Part shown: positions 8,790-16,466 of the stretch, in pieces | Layout of the letters: every line of letters starts with the position of its first letter | How positions within the stretch are numbered: the first letter of the stretch is position 1 | Assembly (NCBI RefSeq): GCF_019039035.1 | Contig: NZ_JAHNZT010000034.1 | Coordinates: 1 to 64,000 of the forward strand | DNA: 64,000 bases | Direction of reading: 5' to 3' | Source: Citreicoccus inhibens | GTDB lineage: Bacteria; Myxococcota; Myxococcia; Myxococcales; Myxococcaceae | Notes under the pieces: model-generated | What the model was told of the DNA's origin: nothing | The model's input: only the letters and a program-made list of their open reading frames with translations | The model's database searches: none | Made by a program: the position numbers and the translations under genes

Positions 8790-9506
8790 ATGGTGGAGAA
8801 CGTCATCTTCGACGTGGATGGGACCCTGGTGGACTCGGTGGACGAGCACGCCGAAGCATGGCGCCGCGCGTTCCTGCACTTCGGTCGGGACATCCCCTTC
8901 GCCCATGTCCGCAGCCAGATTGGAAAGGGCGCGGATCAGCTCCTGCCCGTCTTCTTCAGCGAAGAGGAGCTGGAGCGCATTGGCAAGGAGCTGGAGGACT
9001 ACCGCTCCGCGCTGTACCTGCGCGAGTTCCTCCCCAAGGTCCGGGCCTTCCCACGTGTGAAGGAGCTCTTCCAGCGGCTGCGCCAGGAAGGCCGCCACCT
9101 GGCCTTGGCCACCAGCGCGAAGGGCGACGAGCTGAAGCACTACGTGAAGCTGTGCGGCATCGACGGTCTGTTCGAGGCGAAGGCGAGCCAGGACGAGGTG
9201 GACCAGAGCAAGCCGCACCCGGACATCTACGAGGCCGCCCTGGCGCGACTGGGAAAGCCCGCGCCCGCCGCGACGGCGGTGGTGGGCGATGCACCGTATG
9301 ACGCTCTCGCCGCGACCAGGCTGGGACTGTCCACCGTGGGCATGCTGTGCGGCGGCTTCTCGCGCGAGGACCTGAACGCCGCGGGGTGTCGCACGCTCGT
9401 GAAGGACCCGGAGGCCCTGCTGCGCCGCTTCGAGTCCAATCCGCGAAGCTGGCCGTGGGAGGAGACGCGCGCCGAGGCCACGAGCAAGGACGAAGGCCGC
9501 CGCTGA
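8790..9506 (+). CDS. HAD-superfamily phosphatase (phosphoglycolate phosphatase-like)
   Basis: A 238-residue hydrolase with all four HAD motifs: DVDGT (nucleophile Asp9 and acid Asp11), the motif II segment ALATSAKG, Lys in SKPHPDIY, and VVGDAPYDALAA. An alpha-helical cap lies between motif I and II, as in the Gph/beta-phosphoglucomutase subgroup. The substrate is probably a small phosphorylated metabolite but cannot be read from sequence. The ribosome site GGGGGAGG is 9 bases upstream of ATG. The last 20 residues are charged and variable. Confidence 0.85.
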   Translation: MVENVIFDVDGTLVDSVDEHAEAWRRAFLHFGRDIPFAHVRSQIGKGADQLLPVFFSEEELERIGKELEDYRSALYLREFLPKVRAFPRVKELFQRLRQEGRHLALATSAKGDELKHYVKLCGIDGLFEAKASQDEVDQSKPHPDIYEAALARLGKPAPAATAVVGDAPYDALAATRLGLSTVGMLCGGFSREDLNAAGCRTLVKDPEALLRRFESNPRSWPWEETRAEATSKDEGRR

Positions 9507-9660
9507 GGTCCTCATGCGCGGTCGGGTGCCGAGACCTGCCCGAGACGCTTCGGAGCCCAACCCCTGGACCATGAACCGGGTCATGCGCGTGGAGTCTGCC
9601 CTCCTGCGACCTGCGCGGGCGCGCGTGAGGGCTTGAGGTGTCACTGAGTCGAGACACATG

Positions 9661-9690
9661 GGCCCTCGGCGGCCTTCACCGCCGAGGGCC
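9661..9690. terminator. Perfect 12-bp inverted repeat between convergent genes
   Basis: GGCCCTCGGCGG (9661-9672) and CCGCCGAGGGCC (9679-9690) with the six-base loop CCTTCA. It sits between the ends of the HAD gene and the convergent basic-protein gene, so a bidirectional terminator is the simplest reading. No T-run follows. Confidence 0.65.
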
Positions 9691-9709
9691 TCGTCACGAG
9701 CCCGCGCCA

Positions 9710-10207
9710 CTATCTGCGCGAACCGCGCCGCTTCGTCATGCTTCGGCCCCGCGATGCGGTGGCGCGCCTGGCGCCGCGACCGGAGACCCGTGAGCGCCGA
9801 GACGTCACGCGCTTGCCCGCGGTTCCCGCGCGCGCCGTGGACTTGCGCCCCATTGTGCGCGTGGCCCGCCGAGGACTGGCCCGCGTGGAGCGACGCGCCG
9901 TCGTCCGCTTGCGCGCCGCGGTCGCCTTGCGCGCCGTGCGCTTGCGCGCGGCCGCCACGGACCGCCTGCGGCCCGACACCCGACCCGCCTTGCGCGCGTT
10001 CTTCCGCGCGGCGGGACGCCGACGCGCCACCTTCGCCCTGCTTCCGGATCCACCCTTCATACCGCCCCCCGTGAGCTTGTTGACGGTGGCCCAGGCCCGC
10101 GCCACGGACGTGCTCTCGTCAACTCCTCGCTGCTCGTAACCCTGCTCGATGTCCCGAGCCATTCGCTGCTGCCTGTTCGAGTACTTCGCCTTGCTCCCTC
10201 TCGCCAT
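9710..10207 (-). CDS. Histone-H1-like basic protein with N-terminal 'plasmid stabilization'-type domain
   Basis: A 165-residue protein. Residues 1-52 (MARGSKAKYSNRQQRMARDI, then EQGYEQRGV, ARAWATVNKLTGGG) match the small domain often annotated as plasmid stabilization protein. The remainder is a Lys/Arg/Ala/Ser/Thr tail with repeated AARKRT-type segments, like bacterial histone-H1-like proteins, and should bind DNA non-specifically. The start at 10207 is fixed by GGCAGGAGG six bases upstream. The upstream open frame to 10381 is not needed. It is divergent from the lipid-kinase gene. A chromosomal nucleoid role is more likely than plasmid maintenance. Confidence 0.8.
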   Translation of the reverse strand: MARGSKAKYSNRQQRMARDIEQGYEQRGVDESTSVARAWATVNKLTGGGMKGGSGSRAKVARRRPAARKNARKAGRVSGRRRSVAAARKRTARKATAARKRTTARRSTRASPRRATRTMGRKSTARAGTAGKRVTSRRSRVSGRGARRATASRGRSMTKRRGSRR

Positions 10208-10399
10208 CCCCACCTCCTGCCCATGCACCCCGCCGGTCGGTATGGAACCAGCGTCGCTTGCAAGGTGTTCAGCCCTCCGCCTCGGCGGAAGTGCGCATGT
10301 CACTTCCTCTGTCCACATGGGAACGGCCGCCCCCACACCTGGCCCTCGCGCGCGTGCGTGCACACCCTGTGGGCACGACACCCGTGAGGAGGAGCCACC

Positions 10400-11371
10400 C
10401 TGGAACCCGCGCTCATCGAGCCTCCCCGTCGCCGCCCCCTGGACGAGGGCCCCGCCATCCTGGTGGTCAACACCCGCTCACGCTCCGGCCGCGAAGCCTT
10501 CGCCCAGGCACGCGAGCGGCTCGCCGCGCTGGGGGTGACACTCCAGTCCTCGCATGCGCTCGCGACGCCGGAGCAACTGCGCGCGGTGCTGGAGCAAGGC
10601 ATTCACGGCGGCGTGCGTCGCATCCTGGTGGGCGGCGGCGACGGCACGGTGAGCCATGCCGTGGGCGCGCTGCTGGGCCGAGACGTGACGCTCGGAGTCC
10701 TACCCCTGGGCACGGGCAATGACTTCGCCCGCTCCCTGGGAATCGCCGACTCGATGGAGGCGGCCTGCGCGGTCATCGCGAGAGGCTACGCGGCGCGCGT
10801 GGACGTGGGGCTCGCCAACGGGCGGCCGTTCCTCAACGCCGCGAGCGTGGGGCTGACGGCGGGCATCGCCCGGCGGCTCACGAAGCGCCTCAAGCAGCGC
10901 GCGGGCAAGCTCGCGTATCCCGTGGCCGCCGCCGCGCAGGTGCGCGACCTGCGTCCCTTCCACCTGCGCTTGCAAGCCGACACCGAGATGCTGGAGCTGG
11001 ACGCGCTCCAGCTCGTGGTGGGCAATGGGCTCTTCCATGGCGCCGGCAACATGGTGGCGCCCGATGCCACGCTGGATGACCGGCTGTTGCATGTGTATGC
11101 CGTCGCGGCGGCGTCCTCGGAGGGTGGAAGGACTGGCACGGGCCTGGGCTACTTGCAGGACGTGGCCACGCTGGCGCGCGTGGCGCTGGGGCTGCGCACC
11201 GGCGAGCATCCCGAGCACCCATCGGTCATCACGCTCCGCACCGCGCGGCTCTACGTGGAGACCCAGCCGGCCCTGGAGGTGAACGTGGACGGCGAGCTGG
11301 GCTGCCGCACACCGGTGCGCTTCGAGGTGGCCCCCGCTGCCCTTCGCGTCTACGCGCCCGCGCCGCACTGA
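10400..11371 (+). CDS. Diacylglycerol/sphingosine kinase-fold protein (YegS/DagK-like), probable CTG start
   Basis: A lipid kinase of the DAGK catalytic-domain family. The ATP-site motifs are GGGDGTVSHAV and LPLGTGNDFARSLGI, and the C-terminal domain ends with VNVDGEL. Usual length is about 300 residues. The family starts with a strand (here ILVVNTRSRSG). The first conventional start, GTG at 10463, would cut this strand in half. The frame upstream is open to a TGA at 10385, and the only plausible initiator is CTG at 10400, six bases after GGAGGAG (10388-10394). That gives 323 residues starting EPALIEPPRR after the initiator Met. The product call is firm; the start codon is an inference. Confidence 0.83.
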   Translation: MEPALIEPPRRRPLDEGPAILVVNTRSRSGREAFAQARERLAALGVTLQSSHALATPEQLRAVLEQGIHGGVRRILVGGGDGTVSHAVGALLGRDVTLGVLPLGTGNDFARSLGIADSMEAACAVIARGYAARVDVGLANGRPFLNAASVGLTAGIARRLTKRLKQRAGKLAYPVAAAAQVRDLRPFHLRLQADTEMLELDALQLVVGNGLFHGAGNMVAPDATLDDRLLHVYAVAAASSEGGRTGTGLGYLQDVATLARVALGLRTGEHPEHPSVITLRTARLYVETQPALEVNVDGELGCRTPVRFEVAPAALRVYAPAPH

Positions 11372-11464
11372 GACGCCGGGTGGGGTTCTCGCGAGCGTGA
11401 GACTTCTGGCCTAGGCTCGGTGTTCACCGTGGCGGTTCCCCGCCGCTCGACGGAGGACGAGCCC

Positions 11465-11929
11465 GTGCGCCAGCGTTCCCGCCTCCCACTCCTCTTCGCC
11501 GGCACCTTGGGCTGCGCGGCGATGCTGCTCTTGTGGCTGCGCATGCCGCCACCGGGCTCACCCAGTCTTCGGCCTCACGTCACCGCCACGCTCGACCCGA
11601 ATGCGCGCGGGGCCGTGCCCGCCCATGACGAGACCCAGCGACTCGAGCCCACCGCGCCGGAGACACGGCGGGCCGCGCCGGGCACGGTGGGCGCGGGCTT
11701 CCGCGAGGAGCAGGGCCGCGTCGCCATCGCCTGGTTGATTCCCAATGGGCCCGCGGACCGCGCGGGGGCACACGTCGGCGCATGGTTGCTCGCGGTGGAT
11801 GGACAAGAAGTCCGCGACGCACAGGAAGCCGAGGCCCGCACGTTCGGTCCACCCGGCACATCGGTTCGACTCCAGGTCCGAGACGACAGCGGCACGGAGC
11901 GCGAGGTACGGGTGTCTCGCGCGGACTGA
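11465..11929 (+). CDS. Membrane-anchored PDZ-domain protein
   Basis: A 154-residue protein with an N-terminal transmembrane helix or uncleaved signal (LPLLFAGTLGCAAMLLLWL), a Pro/Thr-rich spacer and a C-terminal PDZ fold. The fold is marked by WLIPNGPADRAGAHVGAWL, AVDGQEV and a closing strand EREVRVS. There is no protease domain. Such proteins act as periplasmic adaptors or as the type II secretion GspC-like PDZ. The start is GTG at 11465 with GGAGG eight bases upstream; a GTG at 11420 is also in frame without such a site. Confidence 0.72.
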   Translation: MRQRSRLPLLFAGTLGCAAMLLLWLRMPPPGSPSLRPHVTATLDPNARGAVPAHDETQRLEPTAPETRRAAPGTVGAGFREEQGRVAIAWLIPNGPADRAGAHVGAWLLAVDGQEVRDAQEAEARTFGPPGTSVRLQVRDDSGTEREVRVSRAD

Positions 11930-11987
11930 CCTCGCGGTCCGTTGCGCATGCATGGCATGATCGCCACGGGCCGGAGGGGTGATGTCC

Positions 11988-14285
11988 ATGTCTGGGTTGG
12001 GTTGGGGTTGGTTGGCGAGTGTGGTCGTCATGGCATCGGGTGGAACAGCGCCGGAGGAAGCAACGGCTGCGAATCCACCCTCGGAAGCACGCACCACGCA
12101 GGCCCTCACGGGGCACGTGGTGTCTGGGGAGACGAAGCAGTCCTTGCCCGACGTCGTCGTGACCGCGACGTCACCTGTGCTCGCGGAGCCGCGCACCACG
12201 GTGACGGACGCCGAGGGGAACTTCCGCATCGAGGATGTGCCGCCCGGCATCTATGCGCTGCGCTTCGAGCACAGCGAATACAACCCATGGCTCCGAGAGG
12301 AAATCATCCTGCGGCCGGGGCGCACCCCGCGCATCAACTCCGAACTGTTCCAAGGCTCCGAATCTTACGTCGCAATAGGGCCCTGCAGCGTGGCCGTCGA
12401 CAAGGACCAGTCGACGACCCGCGAGGAAATATTGGAGAGTGAGCGCTGGCGCTTCGAGCGGGCTCGACCGTCGGCCCAGAGCACGCCGTTCCGTTCGCTG
12501 GACCGCGTTCTCGACGTAACGCCGGGCGTGACGAGCGAGGCATTGGGCCTCACCATCCACGGCGCCACGGCCTTCGAGAATCACTATCTGCTCGACCGCC
12601 TCACCACCAACGCCCCAGCCACGGGCGCCAATGCGCTGCCGGTGGACACGGAGTTCCTCAGAAACGCACTCATCATCACGGGCGGTCCCAAGGCGGAGTC
12701 TGGTCAACACCTGGGCGGAACTGTCGAGGCAATCACGCGATGGGGCGAGCACTCTCTTCGCGGTACCATCTTCAGCCACTGGGTCCCCAGGGCGCTGGGC
12801 AGCACCTCCGCCTCGAACCGAGTCCTCCAATATCAAGCGGACTTTGGCGCCACCATCGCGGGCCCCCTCCTCGAGAACAAGCTGTGGTTCCTCGCGGGCG
12901 TCGCGCCCGCGTTCCTTCGCACCTCCGATTCGACGACCCCGTTCACGGATCAGCGCGGGATCCAAGCGCTGGCCAAGCTGACCTATCTGACCAACGCCCA
13001 TCATCTCCTCACCCTGAGCACCCTCATGACGTCAGCTGAGTCCTCGGCACCTTCCGCGGAAGCGACGGAGACGCATGATCTCGCCAGGCTCACCTCGCTG
13101 AGCTACTCCGGGGCAGCGATGGAGCAGTTACTCTGGTTCGACGTCAATGCGGGCTGGCTCCATCTCCAAGACACGGCCTCGTCGATTGAGCACACCCAGG
13201 AGCGCTATCAAGTGCACTCCAGCGTGCTGGTTCTCCCGCGTGGCTCTCCAGCCCTGCTGAAGCACATGTTCATAGGAGGATTGGATGTGGAGGCCCTGCG
13301 AGATGCGCCTGCCCCGGCGCTCGTCACGAGCCAGCTCGTCGGCGGCTATGTGCAGGATAAATGGTACCTCCTCGACTTTCTGACCCTCGACGCGGGCCTC
13401 CGCTACGACGCCCAATGGCTGAAGCCAGCCGTGGGCGAGACGTCGCTTCGAGTCGCGAATACCTTCTCGCCTCGGCTGGGATTCTCGCTGGATCCACTCC
13501 GCAACTATCACTCGCGGTTCTTCGCTCACATCGGGCAACTCCAGGCCCCGCTTCCGCTCGGACTGTTCGCCGAGGAGAACACCACGGCCGACCCCAGCCT
13601 CACCGCGCCCACCGCGCGCGAGTTCGTCACGGGCCTGCAATACGAGGCCCTCAGGAACATCGTCCTGGGCGCCACGTTCACGCATCGCGAGTGGCGCAAT
13701 GGACTCCAAGCGCTCACTCGCGATGACGGCACCACCGCCATCGTCAACCCGGGCACGGGACTGGGCGTGGACCTGGCCCGCTCGACGCGCCGCTACGACG
13801 CGGTCACGGTGGAGATCTTCCGGAGCCCGTTCGAGGAGTGGGACGGGCGCATCAGCTACACATGGTCACGGCTCCGCGGGAACTCCCCGGGCCTGCTGCC
13901 GCTCGCGGAGCTGCGCGCCGAGGCAGACCGCGCATCGCTCTCATCGGAGCGACTGCTGTCCACCGACCGCACGCACGTGCTCAAGGCCTCCGGCCACCGG
14001 AAGATTTCGTTCTCGCAGTCGACCTCGGCACAGGTGGGGTTCGCGTACTTCGGGGCCTCGGGGACTCCCGTCGCGGGCACGGCGCGGCGCCTTCCTTGGC
14101 TCCAGTCGCTCGATGCCCATGCCGACGCGCGCTACGCGCTCACGCCGACCACCTCGGTGACGGTGGGCCTGGATGTCTTCAACGTGCTCAACGCGCAGGC
14201 CGAGACACGGCTCGACGCGCAGGGGCTGCCGCTCCAGTACCAGCCCCCGCGACAGGCTCGGCTCTCCGCGCGGTGCGACTTCTGA
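11988..14285 (+). CDS. TonB-dependent receptor / Oar-like outer-membrane protein
   Basis: A 765-residue outer-membrane protein. It has a signal peptide (GLGWGWLASVVVMASGG), then a carboxypeptidase-regulatory-like Ig domain at about residues 40-115 (LTGHVVSGETKQSLPDVVV, DVPPGIYALRF). A plug-like region (DRVLDVTPGVTSEALGL, IHGATAFENHYLLD, ITGGPKAESG) and a beta-barrel follow, ending in terminal Phe (SARCDF). This is the layout of the Oar family, but it is shorter than typical Oar proteins of about 1000 residues. No TonB box is obvious. The substrate is unknown. The start at 11988 is chosen from GGAGGGG eight bases upstream; ATG 11982 is too close to it. Some stretches use AT-richer codons than neighbours. 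Confidence 0.82.
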   Translation: MSGLGWGWLASVVVMASGGTAPEEATAANPPSEARTTQALTGHVVSGETKQSLPDVVVTATSPVLAEPRTTVTDAEGNFRIEDVPPGIYALRFEHSEYNPWLREEIILRPGRTPRINSELFQGSESYVAIGPCSVAVDKDQSTTREEILESERWRFERARPSAQSTPFRSLDRVLDVTPGVTSEALGLTIHGATAFENHYLLDRLTTNAPATGANALPVDTEFLRNALIITGGPKAESGQHLGGTVEAITRWGEHSLRGTIFSHWVPRALGSTSASNRVLQYQADFGATIAGPLLENKLWFLAGVAPAFLRTSDSTTPFTDQRGIQALAKLTYLTNAHHLLTLSTLMTSAESSAPSAEATETHDLARLTSLSYSGAAMEQLLWFDVNAGWLHLQDTASSIEHTQERYQVHSSVLVLPRGSPALLKHMFIGGLDVEALRDAPAPALVTSQLVGGYVQDKWYLLDFLTLDAGLRYDAQWLKPAVGETSLRVANTFSPRLGFSLDPLRNYHSRFFAHIGQLQAPLPLGLFAEENTTADPSLTAPTAREFVTGLQYEALRNIVLGATFTHREWRNGLQALTRDDGTTAIVNPGTGLGVDLARSTRRYDAVTVEIFRSPFEEWDGRISYTWSRLRGNSPGLLPLAELRAEADRASLSSERLLSTDRTHVLKASGHRKISFSQSTSAQVGFAYFGASGTPVAGTARRLPWLQSLDAHADARYALTPTTSVTVGLDVFNVLNAQAETRLDAQGLPLQYQPPRQARLSARCDF

Positions 14286-14303
14286 GCGCCGTGCGCGCGG
14301 CGC
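14286..14303. terminator. Short hairpin between convergent genes
   Basis: GCGCCG (14286-14291) and CGGCGC (14298-14303) fill the 18-base gap between the receptor gene and hrcA, which converge. No T-run. Confidence 0.35.
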
Positions 14304-15335
14304 CTACGCCTTCTCCAGCACGCGCGAGAGCACCTGCGCGGTGAAGTTCACCAACGGAATCACGCGCCGGTAGTCCATGCGCGTGGGGCCGATGACGCCC
14401 ACCGTGCCCAGCACCTGCTCTCCCGTGCCGTACGGGCTCGCGATGACCGTGACGTCCCCGGCCGCGGAGAACTCGCTCTCCGCGCCGATGAAGACGTGCA
14501 TCGCGTTCGTGCGCTGCACTCGGTCCAACAGGTGCAACAGCTTGTGCTTCTCATCCAACGCGCGGAACAGCGCGCGCATCCGCTCCACGTCCGCGAACTC
14601 GGGCTGCTCCAGGAACGAGCCCGTGCCTTCAATCAACACGCGCTCCGGCGCCTGGAGGTCCGTGGCCGCTGCGCCCAACCGCAGCGCCTTCGCCGTCAGC
14701 GCGTTGTAGAGCGCCTGCTCCTGGTCCATCTCCACCCGGATGCGCTCGCGCGCCTCCTCCAACGGGACCTCGCGCAGCAGCTCGGACAGGTAGTTGCTCG
14801 CCTTGATGAGCTCATCGGAGGTGAGCGGGAAATCGACCGTCAGCGCCTTGTTGTGCACCTGTCCGTTGTGGCCCACCAGGATGGCGAGCACCCGGTCCTC
14901 GCGCAGCCGCACGAACTCGATGCGCTGGAACACCGCCGCATCCGGTCGCGGCGCCAGCACCACGCCCGCGTGCCGCGTCAACGAGTGCAGCACCCGGCTC
15001 GCCTCCGACAGCACGTCGCCCAGGTGCGTGTCCAACACCAGCCCCGCGTGGATGAGTTCGCGGTCCCTCGGCGTCGGGTCTCGCAGCTTCACCAGCGTGT
15101 CCACGTAGAACCGATAACCCCGGTCCGTCGGGACGCGGCCCGCCGAGGTGTGAGGCTTTTCCAGGAAGCCCAGGGCTTCGAGGTCCGCGAGCACGTTGCG
15201 CATGGTCGCGGACGACACGTCGAACTCGGCCTTGCGCGTCAGCTGCTGACTGCCGACAGGGCCGCCCGTGGTGATGTACTCCTGCACGACGGCGCGCAGG
15301 ACTTCCTTTTCGCGGTCTCCCAGCTCCTCGGACAT
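14304..15335 (-). CDS. hrcA: Heat-inducible transcription repressor HrcA
   Basis: A 343-residue repressor that represses chaperone genes by binding CIRCE elements, with folding assisted by GroEL. The N-terminal winged helix contains YITTGGPVGSQQL, SSATMRNVLADLE and the signature HTSAGRVPTDRGYR. The C-terminal GAF-like dimerisation domain ends VIGPTRMDYRR...VNFTAQVLSRVLE, typical of HrcA. The length is normal. dnaK, grpE or groE are not in the window, and I see no CIRCE sequence upstream, so this copy appears orphaned from its usual operon and is not obviously self-regulated. It is divergent from the DMT transporter gene. Confidence 0.95.
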   Translation of the reverse strand: MSEELGDREKEVLRAVVQEYITTGGPVGSQQLTRKAEFDVSSATMRNVLADLEALGFLEKPHTSAGRVPTDRGYRFYVDTLVKLRDPTPRDRELIHAGLVLDTHLGDVLSEASRVLHSLTRHAGVVLAPRPDAAVFQRIEFVRLREDRVLAILVGHNGQVHNKALTVDFPLTSDELIKASNYLSELLREVPLEEARERIRVEMDQEQALYNALTAKALRLGAAATDLQAPERVLIEGTGSFLEQPEFADVERMRALFRALDEKHKLLHLLDRVQRTNAMHVFIGAESEFSAAGDVTVIASPYGTGEQVLGTVGVIGPTRMDYRRVIPLVNFTAQVLSRVLEKA

Positions 15336-15474
15336 CCCGGTTCACACTCCGGAGCCGCGACCCGGCTCGCATCATGCGCCGTGGCTCCAGCGAAAGTGTA
15401 AAGGGGCACCACCGCGTGGGGCAACGGGCAGGCGGCGAGCCGGGCCCTCCCCCGCGGCGCACCTGGGTGTGGCA

Positions 15475-16452
15475 ATGCGCACATCGCGGGCGCGAAGGTC
15501 GGACGCTAGAAGACCGCCGCCCGTGTCTACCTCCGCTCCCGCCCCCTCGACGCCCGCCCCGGTTGCCCCCACCTCAGACGTCGCGCCCGCCGGGGCGCAG
15601 CGAGGATGGCTGCTCTTCTGCTTGTTCGCGCTGTACGTCATCTGGGGCTCCACCTACCTGGCCATGAGGTGGGCGCTGGTGAGCTTCCCGCCCTTCCTGA
15701 TGGCAGGGACGCGCTTCCTGACGGCGGGCTCGCTGCTCTTCGCGGTGATGTGGCTCAGAGGAGCGCCGCTGCCCTCCCCGCGGCAGTGGGGGGCGTCCGC
15801 CCTCATCGGGTTCCTGCTGCTCGTGGTGGGCAACGGCGGAGTCGCGCTCGCGCAACACCTGGGGGTGCCCTCGGGGGTGGCCGCGGTGCTGGTGGGCAGT
15901 GTGCCTTTGTGGGCCGCCCTCTTCGGCGGGGTGTTCGGGCAGTGGCCGGGCCGCGCGGAGCTGGGCGGGCTGGCGCTGGGGTTCGCGGGCGTGGTGGTGC
16001 TCAACCTGGGAGGCGACCTGGGAGGTCACCCGCTGCCCATGCTCGCGATGCTGCTGGCGCCGCTGAGCTGGGCGTTCGGCTCCGTGTTCAGCCGCCGCCT
16101 GCCGCTGCCCCAGGGCTTGATGGCCACCGCGGCGCAGATGCTGTGCGGCGGCGCGATGATGCTGGGCATCAGCCTGGCGATGGGCGAGCACCTGACGGGA
16201 GTGCCCGAGCCGCGCGCGGTGCTGTCGTTCTTCTATCTCGTGGTCTTCGGCTCGCTGGTGGCCTTCAGCGCGTATGGCTACCTCTTGCGCCATGCGCGGC
16301 CCGCGCTGGCGACGAGCTACGCCTACGTCAACCCGGCGGTGGCGGTGCTGCTGGGCGTGGGGCTCGCGGGCGAGTCCCTGCGCCCCGTCACCTGGGTCGC
16401 CATGGCGACCATCCTGGTGTCGGTCATCCTCATCGCGCGCCGCAAGCGCTAG
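15475..16452 (+). CDS. EamA/DMT-superfamily transporter (YedA-like)
   Basis: A polytopic inner-membrane exporter with about ten transmembrane helices in two EamA repeats. The first repeat starts YVIWGSTYLAMRWALVSFPP, a classic YedA/RhaT-type signature. The second has LAPLSWAFGSVFSRR and ends SYAYVNPAVAVLLG...GESLRPVTW. These proteins usually export amino acids or related metabolites; the substrate is unknown. The ATG at 15475 gives 325 residues with a Pro/Ala-rich N-tail; GTG at 15523 would give 309 residues and is equally possible, since neither has a strong ribosome site. Confidence 0.87.
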   Translation: MRTSRARRSDARRPPPVSTSAPAPSTPAPVAPTSDVAPAGAQRGWLLFCLFALYVIWGSTYLAMRWALVSFPPFLMAGTRFLTAGSLLFAVMWLRGAPLPSPRQWGASALIGFLLLVVGNGGVALAQHLGVPSGVAAVLVGSVPLWAALFGGVFGQWPGRAELGGLALGFAGVVVLNLGGDLGGHPLPMLAMLLAPLSWAFGSVFSRRLPLPQGLMATAAQMLCGGAMMLGISLAMGEHLTGVPEPRAVLSFFYLVVFGSLVAFSAYGYLLRHARPALATSYAYVNPAVAVLLGVGLAGESLRPVTWVAMATILVSVILIARRKR

Positions 16453-16466
16453 CCACGCCGAGTCGG

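Noticed and set aside
9710-10207. Possible plasmid or mobile-element marker from the plasmid-stabilisation-like domain
   Set aside because: No replication, mobilisation or integration gene lies nearby and base composition matches the chromosome; the domain is common on chromosomes.
11862-11880. GGTTCGACTCCAGG, like a tRNA T-arm
   Set aside because: It lies inside the PDZ coding frame, and no acceptor, D or anticodon arm can be folded around it.
15352-15368. GAGCCG-N5-CGGCTC before hrcA as a possible CIRCE
   Set aside because: It shares neither sequence nor spacing with CIRCE (TTAGCACTC-N9-GAGTGCTAA).
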